From: Biscogniauxia marginata
Taxonomy: Eukaryota; Ascomycota; Sordariomycetes; Xylariales; Xylariaceae
Length of the DNA stretch: 64,000 bases
Direction of reading: 5' to 3'
NCBI GenBank assembly: GCA_022695795.1
Contig: MU404093.1
Span: 62,001 to 126,000, forward strand
The stretch's first letter is position 1. Each line of letters starts with the position of its first letter. A model generated the notes under the pieces. It did no database searches. It saw only the letters and a list, made by a program, of their open reading frames with translations, and had not been told where the DNA came from. The translations under genes were made by a program, and so were the position numbers. This document shows positions 42,375-55,598 of this stretch, one piece after another.

Positions 42375-45300
42375 AACAGATAAAGTGGTATCTGCTTGCC
42401 GGGGAAGTCATTCAGGCGCTGGAAACATATACAGGCTTTGGAAGGGTTCCCGAGACCGACACTATCTGGTATTCTGAAAGTTGCAATGGCCACACCGTAC
42501 TGCGTAACGAGAGTCAGGCAGAAAACATCGCATTTCCCGAGTTCGCAACAAGAGTTTATACAAAACTTTGGCCCCGTGGCGTCCGTCCACCAGGACTTAC
42601 TAGTCACGAAGACTAAGGAGAAAAAGAGGTTCGTTGACAGCTGAAATTTAGAATAAAAGTTGCAATTAGAAGTTCTCTAGATTAGGAGAAGAAACGTACT
42701 CAGTAACCCCTCCACGGCGTCAATCAACTGCCAGATCTCGACTATAGAATCACGTAGGTTATTAAGACAGTGGGTACATAGCTTGGTGGTAGATACATAC
42801 AGAACGCAGATAAAGGAGCTCCCCGGCACTCCCGGGCTCTCGTAGATACGTCCAAATTCTCGAATCCTTACCCGGGATTTCAAAGATGACCATGTTTATT
42901 AACTACGCGGTTTTCCTATATTTGGGGGGGCGGGGGAGAAAAGAAAAGCCTTGTTAAATACAATGCATCCATACCTCATTTAGACATAACCCATGCTCCC
43001 TCCAGAACTTACGTATTTCATACCTACCTCTCTCATTATCACATGTTAAGCAATAGTACCTTTTTTCAATCCCAACGACAAAAGCTATTATTATATCATA
43101 TGTGTTAGCTCTGGGGATTTCGGGTCTTTGTGTTACACAAAGACTGCATGCAACACCAACCAATCAACTTTCGTGCCGTCCGGCTGGGACGCCTCCTGAT
43201 TGGGCCCTCAGAACTCGGTGTAGGCTTGTTGGTTCTTATACATATGCGCTTGTATAGCCTCGACCACTGTTGGGTTGTTGCAAAGGTATGTAGCCATATT
43301 CAGGAATGTGTATAGAGACAGAGTATGTATACTGGATGGAGTTGAGTATAGTGACCCTTAACAAATCTAAGGTGGCTAGGTTGCGCTTTTATCTTAAGGG
43401 CCCTTTTTCTTTTGCTGCCCAATGAATGTCGGTCATGTTTTGTAGCCCATCGAAATTACGCGTATGAATCTACGAATCGTCGTCATCAGCAAGACTCAAT
43501 ACATAGGTATATCTTTAGATGTCGATATATATGTTATGGTCATCCAGAATCTTGTCTTATCAATGTTGTTATTTTTTTTTGTTCGGTATCCACGACCATA
43601 ATTTGAATAGGGTCTTTATCCCTAGGTAGTTTTGTGATTTCTGCCAATCCATAGAAATATTTTTATATCAATCCATGTCGGCATGATCCGGCATTGAGGA
43701 AACGGAAGGGTCTTGGTCCTGAGTTTGTTTTGTACACATCCATACTGGCGTATTCGCGACAGAAACCGCATACCTCCAGCCAGGCACGGTCCAACAAGGC
43801 TAAGAAAGGCCTTCTCATGCCCCCAACGAGCCATAGCTAGAAATATATCACCAGTTGAGGAACCACAAATTACCAGGATTCTGGCAATCCCCGAACTTTC
43901 TCCAAGTTGACAGAGGACGGACCTTCTACGTTACCTCATCCTCCTGATTCCGCCAATTGACAGGTTCGGGATGAGCCAGCCACATTTGCCGAGTACCAAC
44001 GACGGGTCGATACTGGATGCCGCGCTCCTGAAACACATATTCCGTGACTCATTGAGGGGATGCTGGTGCATACTTACATACCGTTATTATAGGGAGTCAT
44101 AGTGAGGTAACTATCCGCTTACATACTCAACGTTCTGCTAGGCGAAGGATCCTACGTGTTGCCTCATAGTGCCTAACTATGCCCGCTTGGTCGATCCAGG
44201 CAAAAAACCATCTGCCCCGAATGATACAAGCAAGCAGCTACGTCTCAAGGACCAAACACGATCTAGAAATTAGCAGCTTTTAGTAATGATTTTTGACAAG
44301 GGTCGCCAAAAGAATCGCGGCCTCCGGACCAGTATCCCTGACTAGGGAAATTCGGGCCTTGGATATCTACACTGTAGCGGGTCCGTGAACAGTTCGTGTG
44401 CGAGTGGGTTCGTATTATCTAATATAAAGACGTTGAAACTATTTCGATGGATAGATCCGCAGCCAGACGCAGAGCAGGAACTAGTAAGTTACAATTAGTG
44501 CTCAAATCGCTCGTCTATCGTGGAGCACAGGGTACTCCTGGTCACGGCTCGGGTTTGAACAGACTATCACTCGATTTACTAGTTGTAGAGGCCTAGCGGA
44601 TACACGAAGCAGTAGCTAGCCTAAAGTTGTTGTAGGTGGAAAATTGGTCCTTACCCACGATGTGGATTTGTTGGGCCTCTGGGGAATAGCTGGTGGTCCC
44701 TCATTAGGTAGATCGTCCGAATAAGTCTTTATGGTGATGATGTAATAAATGGCCTCAAATTCGAGACGCCGTATAACCCGTAACTCCGGATTATATCAAC
44801 CCGTCGAGATTAGTTAATATTCGCCATCCCTGCGTCAGATAGATCAACTATCAGCCCCGCAGGAATCTAAGACAAGTGGTCAGGAGGTCGCCTCCCTCAC
44901 GATAATCGTGATAATCGTGATAATCAAGCAAACTAAGACAACAACTGCACATCCACCCAAAGCTGAGGCCATGCATGAACCTGCATCAAAGTGGACCACC
45001 GCAGGATGTCCAATGCACAACTTACATTAGTCGCTTTCCCTCAGTCGCAGGGGTCCTGCCTTTACGCAGAACACTTGGAACTTGGGCCTCTGGTTAGGCT
45101 CCAAGCAGCCGAGCAGTACGGAAGGGAGGGGAGGAGGGCTGATATCTACATAGACCGAACAGAGATCCAAGAAGTACCCCGTCTCGGGGGCGAGGACCAC
45201 GCTACGAACGGTTAATTAGTGATCCGCAAAGCTATGTTCGGAGATTGGCCAATTCCTTGACGCCAGCAGGCCAGCTGGTAGTCCCGTGATCTGGCGGAAG

Positions 45301-46727
45301 ACGCTCTGCCAAGAAATAAGGGGAGACTTCAACACCAAGATTGCCGCTAAGGCGATCTGACCACGATGACGGCACCATAGTCTAGGTAGTCGTTACAAGC
45401 TCGCCATTTATTACACCGAAAGGCACCAGCCTCTGTCATATTGCCTTGGCGAGAATGCCACGCGCTTTGATGCTTACGTCTCGATTTCGAAGTGCGCTGA
45501 TATTGCTAATAGTAATCCGTATAAAGCATAGGGTGTTGATGTGCGATTCGGTTCGAAACCGAAGGGGGGATGGTAGGATGAGCCGGGAGCTCGTAGCTGG
45601 ACAAGTGCCAAATGTCTGTGGGGGTTTCCTCGACCGGGTGGTCGCTCTCGGCCCTTGGATCTCAAAATCGTTAAGATAATCAAGACCCTCATCTAGACCC
45701 TGAAATCTGCATCGAGCGCAATGCCGCTATTCGTTGGAAAGCCCCGACTACGACATGAACAACACTCCGTCAATGGCATACCCACGTCCCAAATCGATAT
45801 ATCAATTCCAATAAAACCACATAATAATGCAGCGAGCACGGCTACCGCTACCGTGCGACGGGATAGGGAAGAAAAAGAAAAGAAAATAGGTGAGAGGTAT
45901 GGAGAAATACGAAGTTAATTTCCACTCGTACGGTGACATCTACTCCCGTTGCTTCTGTTGGATACGACGACAGAAAAAGAAAAAGAAGTCGAAGAGAAGA
46001 AGGTGGCACCACTTTTCTGCGGAAACCGACATGGCCAAAGCATCGCTAAAAGCAAAGCAACGATGCGAGTCGAGAGGACTCTAGAATAAGGCCGATGACG
46101 AACGCCGTTGACTAAAGCACGCACTTACCTAATCTAACATGTAAGTGAAACCGCCAAACTTTCGAACCTATCGTCATATCCCCAGTTAATAAGGAAACCC
46201 GTAACTTACCTAGAGAACTCTAACCCTGGGTAGGTGCGTGACAAGTGACTTGTCTTTCACCATTGATGGTGCACAGCTTTTCGCGAATAGCTAAATTTAC
46301 TAGCGTACCTACATATATGTAGTTCGAGGTAGCATCGCTAAGGATTCGAGGGGGAGGAAACCCCTCCTGGACACACAAGACATACATCATCATGCAGCAC
46401 GGGTTGGAGCACCTTGCAGGCAGGCGCCTTTTTGCAGGGGGCTGGCATCTACCGGAAAGACCAGACCATCGCTGCACCGTACAAGACAACTGGACTGGAA
46501 TACCACAGAAACATGCTCCCTTTAAAAGCAACCCCCCACGCCTCCGCCGTGTAACATCTCCACCACCGTAAAGTGCAATCCTGCAAGATGCGCCCAAACC
46601 GACCTAGCTCTCACGGCATCGACCACGCGCTCCCCGTGCTTGATGCAATGCGTATTTGCTGCGGGTGATGGGCGACACCCCTCAGAGCGGATTACCCTTT
46701 TCAGGGCAGATTGCCTACATCATATCG

Positions 46728-46761
<34 letters not shown>

Positions 46762-47722
46762 AGTTCGCGCCCAGGAACATAACATGCCTCACCAGGTCCA
46801 CGGCCGGCATATACCTATACCTAGGTAAATATACATATCTAAATATACACATACTATATATCTGTATAAAGAAGATTCCATGCCCCTCACATTCGCCGGT
46901 TGGCCTGCTAATGGAATCTTTCTCATTTTTCTCTTTCGCTTTCTTTTTCTCTCTCTATATTTCTCTCCATCCCCTTCCCCTCGCTCTATCTCTCTCTCTC
47001 AACTGGCCCTATCCGCGGCCCCTATCGTCGAGTCAGAGCTTGTCCCTCCCGAGGATTTATCTATCAACCTGTCTGGTTCTGCTTTGGGCTCTTTGCAGTG
47101 TGCATCACCTCGCATCCGCGCTCGATAAACCAGCAACCATATCACAACACATCGACCCGGCCAGCCGTTGACGGTGCTGATCCCTGCCCGATGATAATTC
47201 ACCATCCAGTAGTCCCATGCTGTGTGCTGTCTGCACTGACTCGGACCTTTCCCAAGGAGGCGCTTAAAAGCCCCCGTTGCTGTAGATTACCTACCCGCTC
47301 TGCCTCCTAGCTCTTGACCCAAGTGCCCACACAAAGTCCGACTGACGGTCCTATCGCGGCCCCTGTCTCTATCTCTCTGGCTTTCCTTCTCTCTTTCTCC
47401 TTCTCCTTCTGGTCCCGTGTGGAGAACCTCGGCCTTTGTTGTCTAATACCGTTGCTTTCGTTTATCAACCGCTTCTGTCTCGCTTCTTTTCCTTGACAAA
47501 GGAGCCTTGCGGCCTTGGTCCCGAAAGCACAGAACTCAGACTCAGTTCCCTGTAACCCGAGTATATACTCCACCAATCACGAATTATAATTGGTAGATAA
47601 CAGGGTACAACTCTGTCCGTGCTTTTTTTCCAGGGGTCTCTCGTCCCCGGTTTTCGGGGCTGACTGCATCGCCGCCGACGATCCCCAAGTTCTCGACGTC
47701 ACGAATTCAACCATCTGTCGCG
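42375..47722. other. 5.3 kb gene-poor stretch
   Basis: No credible gene was found on either strand. The contents are G-run DNA near 42925, a 9-base direct repeat (ATAATCGTG, about three copies) near 44900-44930, a (CTG)n run at 46730-46761 and a CT-rich block from about 46910 to 47480, probably the leader of the ACT-domain gene. One short peptide near 45320 (GDFNTKI) faintly recalls LINE endonucleases but is too short to call. It may be old degraded transposon DNA or long regulatory sequence. Confidence 0.4.
46730..46761 (+). repeat. (CTG)n trinucleotide microsatellite
   Basis: There are about ten perfect CTG units. No gene is recognised over it. Confidence 0.92.
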
Positions 47723-49130
47723 ATGAACGCCCAAATATCATTTTTGGTGAGTCTCCCATAACTGACGTTTCTTGTCGCTCTTGGTTTCGGAGGATCCCAC
47801 CGTAGCGTCGTTACTACACAAACCCGGTCGTCGTTGCAACGCTCCAAACTGCTGTACATCCATTTTCGCCTGTTGTTGATTATCATGTTCTTTTTTTGGT
47901 TCTAGCAATACCAATACTACATGTGATAGAGCCCGTGTGAATTCGGTGCGAACAGGGTCCAGCGAAAATTGTTGCTTACGAACATGTGTCCAGGATGGTA
48001 GTTTCAACCTAATACATATACCTTTGAATCTTTACTCGACATTTCTACAGCCTTTGTTGCAGATCCTCCTCCCCCAAGGCGGCGACGAGGATCCCACCAA
48101 CGGGGTTGAGGGCATCAGCCTTGACAATAGACATGGATTTCTCAATATCAGTATAACGCCTGTCGAGTGTTCGGTGGTATGTCACAGCAGTTGGGCCGAA
48201 AGTGTCTTCGAACCGGCCATAACCCGGCTTCCTCGAGATGTCGCAAAAACGGTTACGATTTCGAAAGATACCTACCTGGTCCTCTCGGTTATAAGTGGTG
48301 GCATGGATGCAGGGAGTCGGGTCATGGAGTTGACGTCGCCGCTGGCATTGGCCGGCATCCCGATATTCTTCATTACGACCTACTACTCGGACTTCATCTT
48401 GGTCCCCAGCAAAGACCGACACACGGTTGTGCAGACATTACTAGCCAGGAACTTTGAGTTCATCGAGGATGAGTCAGCGTTTGTGTCTCCCACCGCCATG
48501 TCTCACGGGCGCGGGAAGAGCCAAAGTAGCGACCCGCCGTCGACACCTCCGCCATCTAGTGTCGCGGAATTGCAAGTCCGGACGTTTGCACTTCTAAAGA
48601 GACGAAGCGTCACTCCATATATCAGTCCAGGCCTTAGTCTTGTTCAATGTTCCGGTCGTGACATATCAGAACTAGTCGACTTCAACCGCCGCCTACCAAT
48701 GAGCCGACGGGCCACTGGTAACGGACACAGGAGGAGCTGGCTGGACCACGTGGATACGAAGCTGTATACGAGTCTCATTTCCGTTCTCGCGCTGCAGCCC
48801 AAATTCCTGTCTATCACTCTGGCGCAGGACGATGCGCCTTCTTTGTTATTAGACAAAACTCTACTTGGCGCCTTTGGGGATTCTCTGGTCGGCGACACCG
48901 AAGGCGACCTTATCCCTATCTTTCTCGACCTCGTCAACCTGCCCCTGGAAGCTACGGGCATCGTTTCTGGTGTTGCGGGGAAACTCGTTGAGGAGATGCG
49001 CATGGTTGAAACAGGGGTCAGCGGCGAGCTATCTTACCTCTCCACCGCGCGAGCCGGCGCGGTGATCCTGCCTAACGAACAATCGATGAAGGCCTTGGAG
49101 GTATTGAAACCTCTTCTCGTCAAGGAATAG
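47723..49130 (+). CDS. ACT-domain protein related to CASTOR arginine sensors
   Basis: A 24-nt first exon (47723-47746, encoding MNAQISFL) ends at a GTGAGT donor. The second exon (47994-49130) begins after TGTCCAG and continues in phase 0 with DGSFNLIHIPLNLY. The total is 386 residues. The longer frame upstream of 47994 has no ATG and is read here as intron. ACT-type modules are visible: residues ~8-25 form a first strand, and ~98-170 hold YLVLSVISGG followed by IPIFFITTYYSDFILVPSKDRHTVVQTLL. This matches the T-Y-x-T/S-D-F-I-L-V signature of CASTOR/GATS proteins. A Ser/Pro-rich loop (~180-205) precedes the C-terminal half, which ends VILPNEQSMKALEVLKPLL. In animals CASTOR1 binds arginine and relieves inhibition of TORC1. 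Ligand and partner in fungi are not established, so sensing is inference. Confidence 0.82.
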
Positions 49131-50396
49131 CGAGAATAAAGGGGCATGGGTAACAAAATACAGTTATCAGACACGGTTCGACAATTGCATATGATCGTTG
49201 GCTACGGAGAAAAAGCATAATGGTATGGCGAATTTTCACTTTTGAAAAACAGGGTACATGGGCATGGATAAGTGAAACAATCATATACGACATTCGGCAG
49301 CATCATTAGCGCTCGGGAGGCTGAGTAGCTAATTTCTTACTCCGGTGAGTAAGACGGGGGTCAGGGGTAAAATTATCTATTGCATCGTCTCATCATTGTC
49401 TGGCATTCAGTAACAAAAGAAAAGGAGGGTTGTCTTCGTCTTGTTAACCGCATCGGGAGTGAGATACCCACGCCGTGGATAGTAAACCGGAAAAAGGTAT
49501 ATATAAAAAAGAAAAAAAAGAAAAAAAGAAAGCACTTCCCTCGTCCCCCGTCAGGCCGGCAGTCCCTTGCTTCGCTATCGTGACACAGGACGTTAACAAT
49601 GTCGTCATCCATATTACATGTATCTATATACCTATCTGCCTAGTATTAGCACTATAACGGGAGGAGATATATTCGTTCCGTTCCCGCCCGTCTCTATGGT
49701 ACATACAGTACGAGAGGATTTGTGAAATCTGAGTATTGAGCTGAAGTATAACTACATTACCTACGGTACTTTCCCTCATCAGCCTACCCCTTCGCTCACC
49801 ATTAGCGAAGCTATCTCTAGCAAGATCAGCTAGGGGTGCCTCCTCCAAGTAGGGGTCCTTTGGATCAAATAAGAGGAAGCCATAGTGGTCTACCTAGGTA
49901 GGTTAAGCAGATACGTTAAAACCTGGTGGGATAAGTCATAATTAGTTAAGTACCTACACCTCCTAGCTGAGAAATGGCGGTAAATACGTCATAGGGAGTG
50001 TCGCACGACTTCTCATTATATATAGGTACACATAATATATATATTATAAACAATCAGGCGCTGACCAGCTGACCAGTAGGACGATATACCTATTACGCGT
50101 GGGTACCTAAGGTAAATTACCTATATATGTCTTGGACTGTTAAACCAATCACAGGATAAATTTGCTAACGTGTGAGGTTCCATTATTCTGAGAGGTTGAT
50201 ACCCAGGTAGGTTAGGTGGTGGGTACGAGATGGATATGATGTAAGGGAAAGGTGAGGGGGGACGGGGGAAGGGTTTGCTACGTGCGATTTTTTTTTTTAT
50301 GAAAGAAAAGAGAGGGGGAGAGAGAATCTTGAGGGAGAGGAAAGGAGGGAGTGAGGGGAGTTTTGTTTCAAATAACTGGCTGTGCCTTTTTTTTTA

Positions 50397-50436
50397 AGAG
50401 AGAGAGAGAGAGAGAGAGAGTGTGTGTGTGTGTGTG
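50397..50436 (+). repeat. Compound (GA)n-(GT)n microsatellite
   Basis: About 12 GA units run directly into eight TG units. Confidence 0.92.
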
Positions 50437-51777
50437 AAAAAGTATATTGATCTGTATACATGCATAACCTTGGATAAGTCGGGAGGTGTATAAATAGAAA
50501 AGAGGGTATATAATTTATAAAGCGATGTGACATCCTCGCGATCTTTCACTTCTCCTACTCGTTTCATATAACTTAAGCCCTTGTTACTTTAACCATGAAA
50601 TACTATTAATGCCTCCCCCTTTATAATATGTATTAAAGTGCGACAGAAACGCTCAGTCTTTTAAATTCCTCCTTTTTGTTTTCAAATAAACACATTTTCG
50701 AAGGTGATAAGAGAGAGGGAGAGGAAAGTAGATGATTCATAAACATTTGCCTTGATACTAGCAAGAACATGTTATTCACTCAGGTTATACATCTGCGCCC
50801 TCATCCTTAGGTGGTAGGTACCTAAGTAGGTATGCTCTTACCTTGCGGGTGCGCCGCGAACAAATTGATGGAAATAGCGCGAAGATGAAAAGATAGTGGC
50901 GATGTCAACTAAGAAGGTAAGTATTGGTTAGCTGGCTTGTCGTTGTTTATACCGGTCGTGTGGCAATTAGCACCTTTATAGGTAAACTATCCCCTCGACA
51001 GGTCGTAATATAGATACGAACAGATGCTTACATGTAATATTGTGTCATAAATATATATGGCTTAAAAATAATAACAAATAATTTAACGGATTTTAATTTG
51101 TTCGTAGTGTAATACAAAATATAAAGAGGCATCTAATAAAAAGGAAGGTTATTTATACATGTAAGTATATAAGCATGTATGCATATACACGTATATATAG
51201 AGTAGGTATATAGATTAAGTAAGTCGGGTATACGTAAATTATATGTAAGTACGTGGGTTAGGTGTGTTCGCATGTGCATCCTAGCTCCGAGTACGGACTA
51301 GAAGAACTACACATACTGCTACATTATTGATATACCGGTATAAGTCATCTACAGTTATTACCATGGTAAAAGTAACCCACAGCAGCGGATCATAACTCCG
51401 TCCCAAACCTTACTTTCCCGGATCCCGTCAGATTGGCTTTTTACCTAAACCGGCCCGCGTGACTACCTTAGGTACGTATTACACTTGCAACTTTTAGCTT
51501 GCCCGCCTTAGCCGCCACCCCCTTTTGTCATTGGGTCACGGGGAGACGGATCAATATTTAGTTACGCAATTGATGTCCAACCCTTTTGACCTACCCTACC
51601 TCATACCTCATTTCTAGTCTAGCTGCCTCTCTTGTAGCACGTCAGGTGCATCTGACCTCACTTATCGTTAGCCAGGCAGCTCCTCGGGTTTACCTTTTCT
51701 GCGATGCGGTGACCACTTTACTTTATTGTACACCCCCCAATTTGTGGCTAAGTACCTAAACATGGCCATCATAGATC

Positions 51778-51841
51778 CATGAGAAAGAAAGACATATCAT
51801 GCTAGAGATAAACATTCATGGATGTTTCGTTCTTTCTCATG
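51778..51841. repeat. Imperfect inverted repeat (hairpin)
   Basis: The outer arms CATGAGAAAGAA (51778-51789) and TTCTTTCTCATG (51830-51841) are perfect complements. Pairing can extend inward with two or three mismatches (GACAT against ATGTTTC), leaving a loop of about 25-30 bases. It lies about 170 bases before the phosphodiesterase start. Confidence 0.7.
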
Positions 51842-52008
51842 AGGTTTAATACTGTTGCCTCCCGGACTAGTTAGATAGTTCATCGGCGACGACAGTTTCC
51901 TAACTCTTAGAACTACCTACCTATCTTAGGTAGTTCGTTGGGTAGATAAGGAGGCGGCAGCAGCTCCTCTGGTGGACATATCCAGAACGCGCGAACGGAT
52001 AGATTATC

Positions 52009-54491
52009 ATGCAGATAAGAAAAATCCTTCTGGCGGGAGCGCTCGCCATAGGGAACGTTTCCGCCACGCGTTTCGATGGTTCTCGCGATGGCAGTGCTCA
52101 GAAACCCCTTAGCCATGTTGGCGACGGAGAGATGACCGACGACGGGCTGGCTATAAGCCCGGACAGCCTGGTGGCCGAGGTGTTGGAGGATGTGCAAAGT
52201 CCCGCGGCGTGCGCCGCTTGCGAGGTCCGTTTTCTTACCCTTTCGATCCCCTTGCTCTGCCTACCGGCGGGGGAGAATACAAACAAATACCGAGACAAGG
52301 GGGAACGACGACGAGAAACTTGCCAGCTTGATGAATTTCTCACTGACTGATTCATTAGGCAATCCTCGTTCAGCTTAAAGGCGCCGCCTCCATCGGCGAT
52401 GGCTTCTTCGTGCGCGTGACGACGGAGATATGTAAACGGATCGGGGTACATAGCTCAGTTTCTTAATTTGTTCCTAAATTTGAGACATTCCCTCGCATTT
52501 TTGATTTAGATACTTGCTGACTCCTGAGCAAGCTCCAAGACGATGACGTCTGCGAGGGTTCCATCGCTCTGGAGGGCCCCATCGTGGCACACGGTTTGCG
52601 AGGCATCGCGGTTGGCTCTAAGACCTCGCAACTCGCTTGTGTCGCGTTCCTTGGCCTCTGCTCGTATCCCAAGGTCGAGCCGCGGAATATCTCTTTCCCG
52701 TCGCCAAAGCCTCTGTCAAGCGTGGCGACAGCGCTATCTAATAGTGACCGGGAACCAAAGCTGAAACCGCTGTATATTGTGCATTACTCGGACATCCATA
52801 TTGATCCTTTCTACGTCGAGGGAGCTAGTAGGGAATGCTCCAAACCGATCTGCTGTAGGTAAGAAATATGCCCGGCATTACTTCTCCCCCCCTTTGTTTT
52901 GAGGCAAGGGATAATATGTTCGTGCTATTTAACTATAATTAAACAGAGAAAGCCCTACACATACCACTATTCATCAATACATTGCCCGTAGACTTAACTA
53001 ACACCATAATAGAAACTACCCCGATATCCAGCAGCCCGGTAACCCTGCCGGACCCTATGGCGAACACACATGTGATTCCCCAATAACCCTAGAGCACAGC
53101 ATGTACGCCGCAATCAAGGGCATTGTCCCAGATGCGGCCTTCTCCATTTTCACAGGCGATATTGTAGACCACGCCGTGTGGAACACGACCCAGGCACAGA
53201 ACATGTACGACATCGTCGGCAGCTACGGGCGCATGGGCGAGGCCGACATGCTGGTCTACGGTACCGCTGGCAACCACGAGGCGTCTCCGGCCAACTCGTT
53301 CCCCCCGGCGGCCGTCAGCCACGACTCCCAATGGCTCTACGACGTCCTGTCTTCGGCATGGAGCCGGTGGACCGGGCGCGCCGCGACGGGCCCGACCAAG
53401 GAGTTCGGCGCCTACTCAGTGAAGTGGCCCGGCGGGAACCTGAGGATCATCTCCATCAACACGAACCTGTATTACGCGCACAACTACTGGCTCTACGAGG
53501 AGCCCTTGGAGGAGGACCCGAGCGGCCAGCTCGCCTGGCTCGTCTCCGAGCTCGACGCCGCGGAGAGGGCGGGCGAGCGGGTTTATATTGTCGGGCATAT
53601 GCCCATGGGTAACCGAGATGCCTTCCACGGCTGGTCGAACGATTTCGACCAGATCGTGAATCGGTACTCTTCAACTATCGCGGCTATGTTCTTTGGTAAG
53701 TACTACTACGCCCCCCTCCTTCTCTCTTAAATCGCATTAGTACCATTGCATATGGTAAAATAGAATAACTCATTGCATAAACACCCACCCACCCAGGACA
53801 CACGCACCTGGACGAATTCGAGATCACGTACGCCGACTACAGGAACCGCACCCACACCAACGCGCTCGTCACGTCGTACGTCGCGCCGTCGCTGACGCCG
53901 ACCTCGGGCCACCCGGCCTTCCGCGTCTACACCGTCGACCCGGTCACTTACGGCGTGCTCGACGCGACGACATACATGGCCAACACGAGCGACCCGGGAT
54001 TCCGGTCGTCGTCGACGGCCGGCGGCGGCCCCGCGTGGACCAAGTACTACTCGGCGCGAGAGGCGTACGGCTCGCTGGTCGATCCGCCCCTCGCCCCGGG
54101 CGACGACGGAGAAGGAGGAGAGCTCACAGCGGCGTTCTGGCACAATGTCACCGAGGCCCTGGAGCGCGATGCCTCCGCGTTCGGAGCGTACCTCTCCCGG
54201 AAGAGCAGGGGCTGGCGGGACGGCGGCGGCGACTGCGCGGGGGATGCGGAGTGCGTCGGGGCCGAGATCTGCAAGTTGAGAGCTGCGAGGGCGCAGGATA
54301 ATTGCGTCTCGCCGGGTCTTAGGCTGGATCTGGTGAGGAGACCTGGGAACTACAGTGTTGCCGGTGTTCACGAGGATGGGGAGGAGTGTGGGGGTTCGGT
54401 CCTCAGGGATACACTGGCGAGCTTGGTTGTGAATAGGGGGGCGCTGAGATTATTTGGGAGGATGGTGGCTGAAGAGAGAAGAGAAGGGTAG
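52009..54491 (+). CDS. Secreted acid sphingomyelinase-like phosphodiesterase
   Basis: Five exons are inferred, 52009-52224, 52359-52445, 52533-52858, 53013-53695 and 53797-54491, all joining in frame to 668 residues. Residues 1-19 are a signal peptide (MQIRKILLAGALAIGNVSA). A saposin-B-like region with cysteines follows (AACAACE, EICKRIG, DDDVCEGSIALEGP). The calcineurin-type metallophosphatase domain then shows its metal-binding blocks in order: HYSDIHIDPFY (DxH), FTGDIVDH (GD), GTAGNHE (GNHE), IVGHMPMGN (GH) and FFGHTHLDEFEI (GHTH). N-glycosylation sites and late cysteines fit an extracellular or vacuolar enzyme. The family hydrolyses sphingomyelin or related phosphodiesters; fungal substrates are largely undefined. 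The exon 2/3 border is the least certain, being chosen to keep the saposin cysteine spacing. Confidence 0.9.
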
Positions 54492-55598
54492 GCGGGACTT
54501 CGCTACGGCATACGTTAAGCTGTTAGTTGATAATAGGATACACATATGTGATGTTTTGCTTCAAAAGCTTTACGATCTGTTTCTCTGCCTCGACGTCGCA
54601 TATTGGTCCGCGTAATAAATGATATTCGCGTTGTTCTAGAACAATACCTAGGTAGGTAGTCGAAGACCCGAGTTTTCACTTCACACACACACATAGCCTG
54701 AGCAACTGTATCACATTAGCCTGGGCATTCGCTCTTAGTTAATAGGAAATAATTCATCAATTTACGAAGGATTACGGCCATTAATAGTTAGCTTAAGTAC
54801 CTACTTACGAACACTTAAGGTATAAAATGTCTAGAAGAAGGATATTACCGGTTTACCGGATTCGAGACGTTTTGATTACACTAAGAGAGGCAGTGCTAAG
54901 CTTGGGGTAACAACGAATCTTATTAGTAACGACAGCTTTTGGGGTGTGATGGGATATAGAAACAGGGGGGTGGGTGTGAAGCGACGCGATCTTTACACGG
55001 TTCCCTTCATTATCAGACATTCATCCTCACGTTTCATGTTGATCAAATGATGGTAAGAACATTATCCCCCCTCCCCCTCCATCGACAAAAGGTCAAGGTT
55101 GTGCAGAGACCAAACTATTATCATCATTTTATTTATGTACCTACCTCTTACGTGCATCTAGCGGGTACTTGTTTTCTGGTTTTCTACATATCGTCATAGC
55201 CTGCATTAGACAAAGCGCGACCCCTCGTTGAATGAATGCTGGGGCTTCAACCGAGACTTCGGGCCAGGCCATCGCTGGTGGAGCTGATTCGAGGCAGCAG
55301 CAGCAGCCGCAGCCGACCGTCGACGCCCACTGCGTCACCTGGTACAGACGCTAAAGCTCGAGCCACAGCGCAGGCGGTCGTAGCTGAAGCTTCCAACCAA
55401 CCACTGCCCGCCAGTCCTGCGCTATCACCGACAGCTTCCATCATCACCACCACCACCGCCGCAACAACATCAACCACTTCACCGTCTTCACCACCTTCTC
55501 CTCTTCCCGACCTAGCTTCACCCGACCCCCCTCCCATCCCTTCAATCACCATATCCGAAGCTGCAGAACCGCCTCGACCACCGACGCCCATTCGAAAC
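54492..55598. other. Spacer and leader upstream of VMA1
   Basis: This contains a TACCTAGGTAGG word at about 54647 and otherwise AT-rich DNA to 55200. From 55236 to the VMA1 ATG the sequence is open in the VMA1 frame (see findings) and is Ser/Thr/Pro-coding, but it is more likely a leader. Confidence 0.45.

Larger units (their letters stand above)
49131..52008. other. AT-rich spacer with GA/GT microsatellite and a hairpin
   Basis: No gene is recognised. The features are TACCTAGGTA-type words at about 49890, 50815 and 51915, a compound GA-GT run at 50397-50436, and an imperfect inverted repeat at 51778-51841. Confidence 0.45.

Noticed and set aside
45300..45370. GDFNTKI peptide as a LINE endonuclease remnant
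   Set aside because: Seven residues only; no neighbouring endonuclease or reverse-transcriptase motifs were found.
45530..45580. GGTTCGAAACC as a possible tRNA T-arm
   Set aside because: No matching A box, acceptor stem or anticodon arm could be folded around it.
47937..47993. Open frame upstream of the ACT-domain exon, starting at a GTG
   Set aside because: It lacks an ATG, and a good donor/acceptor pair links an ATG exon at 47723 directly to 47994; this segment is read as intron.
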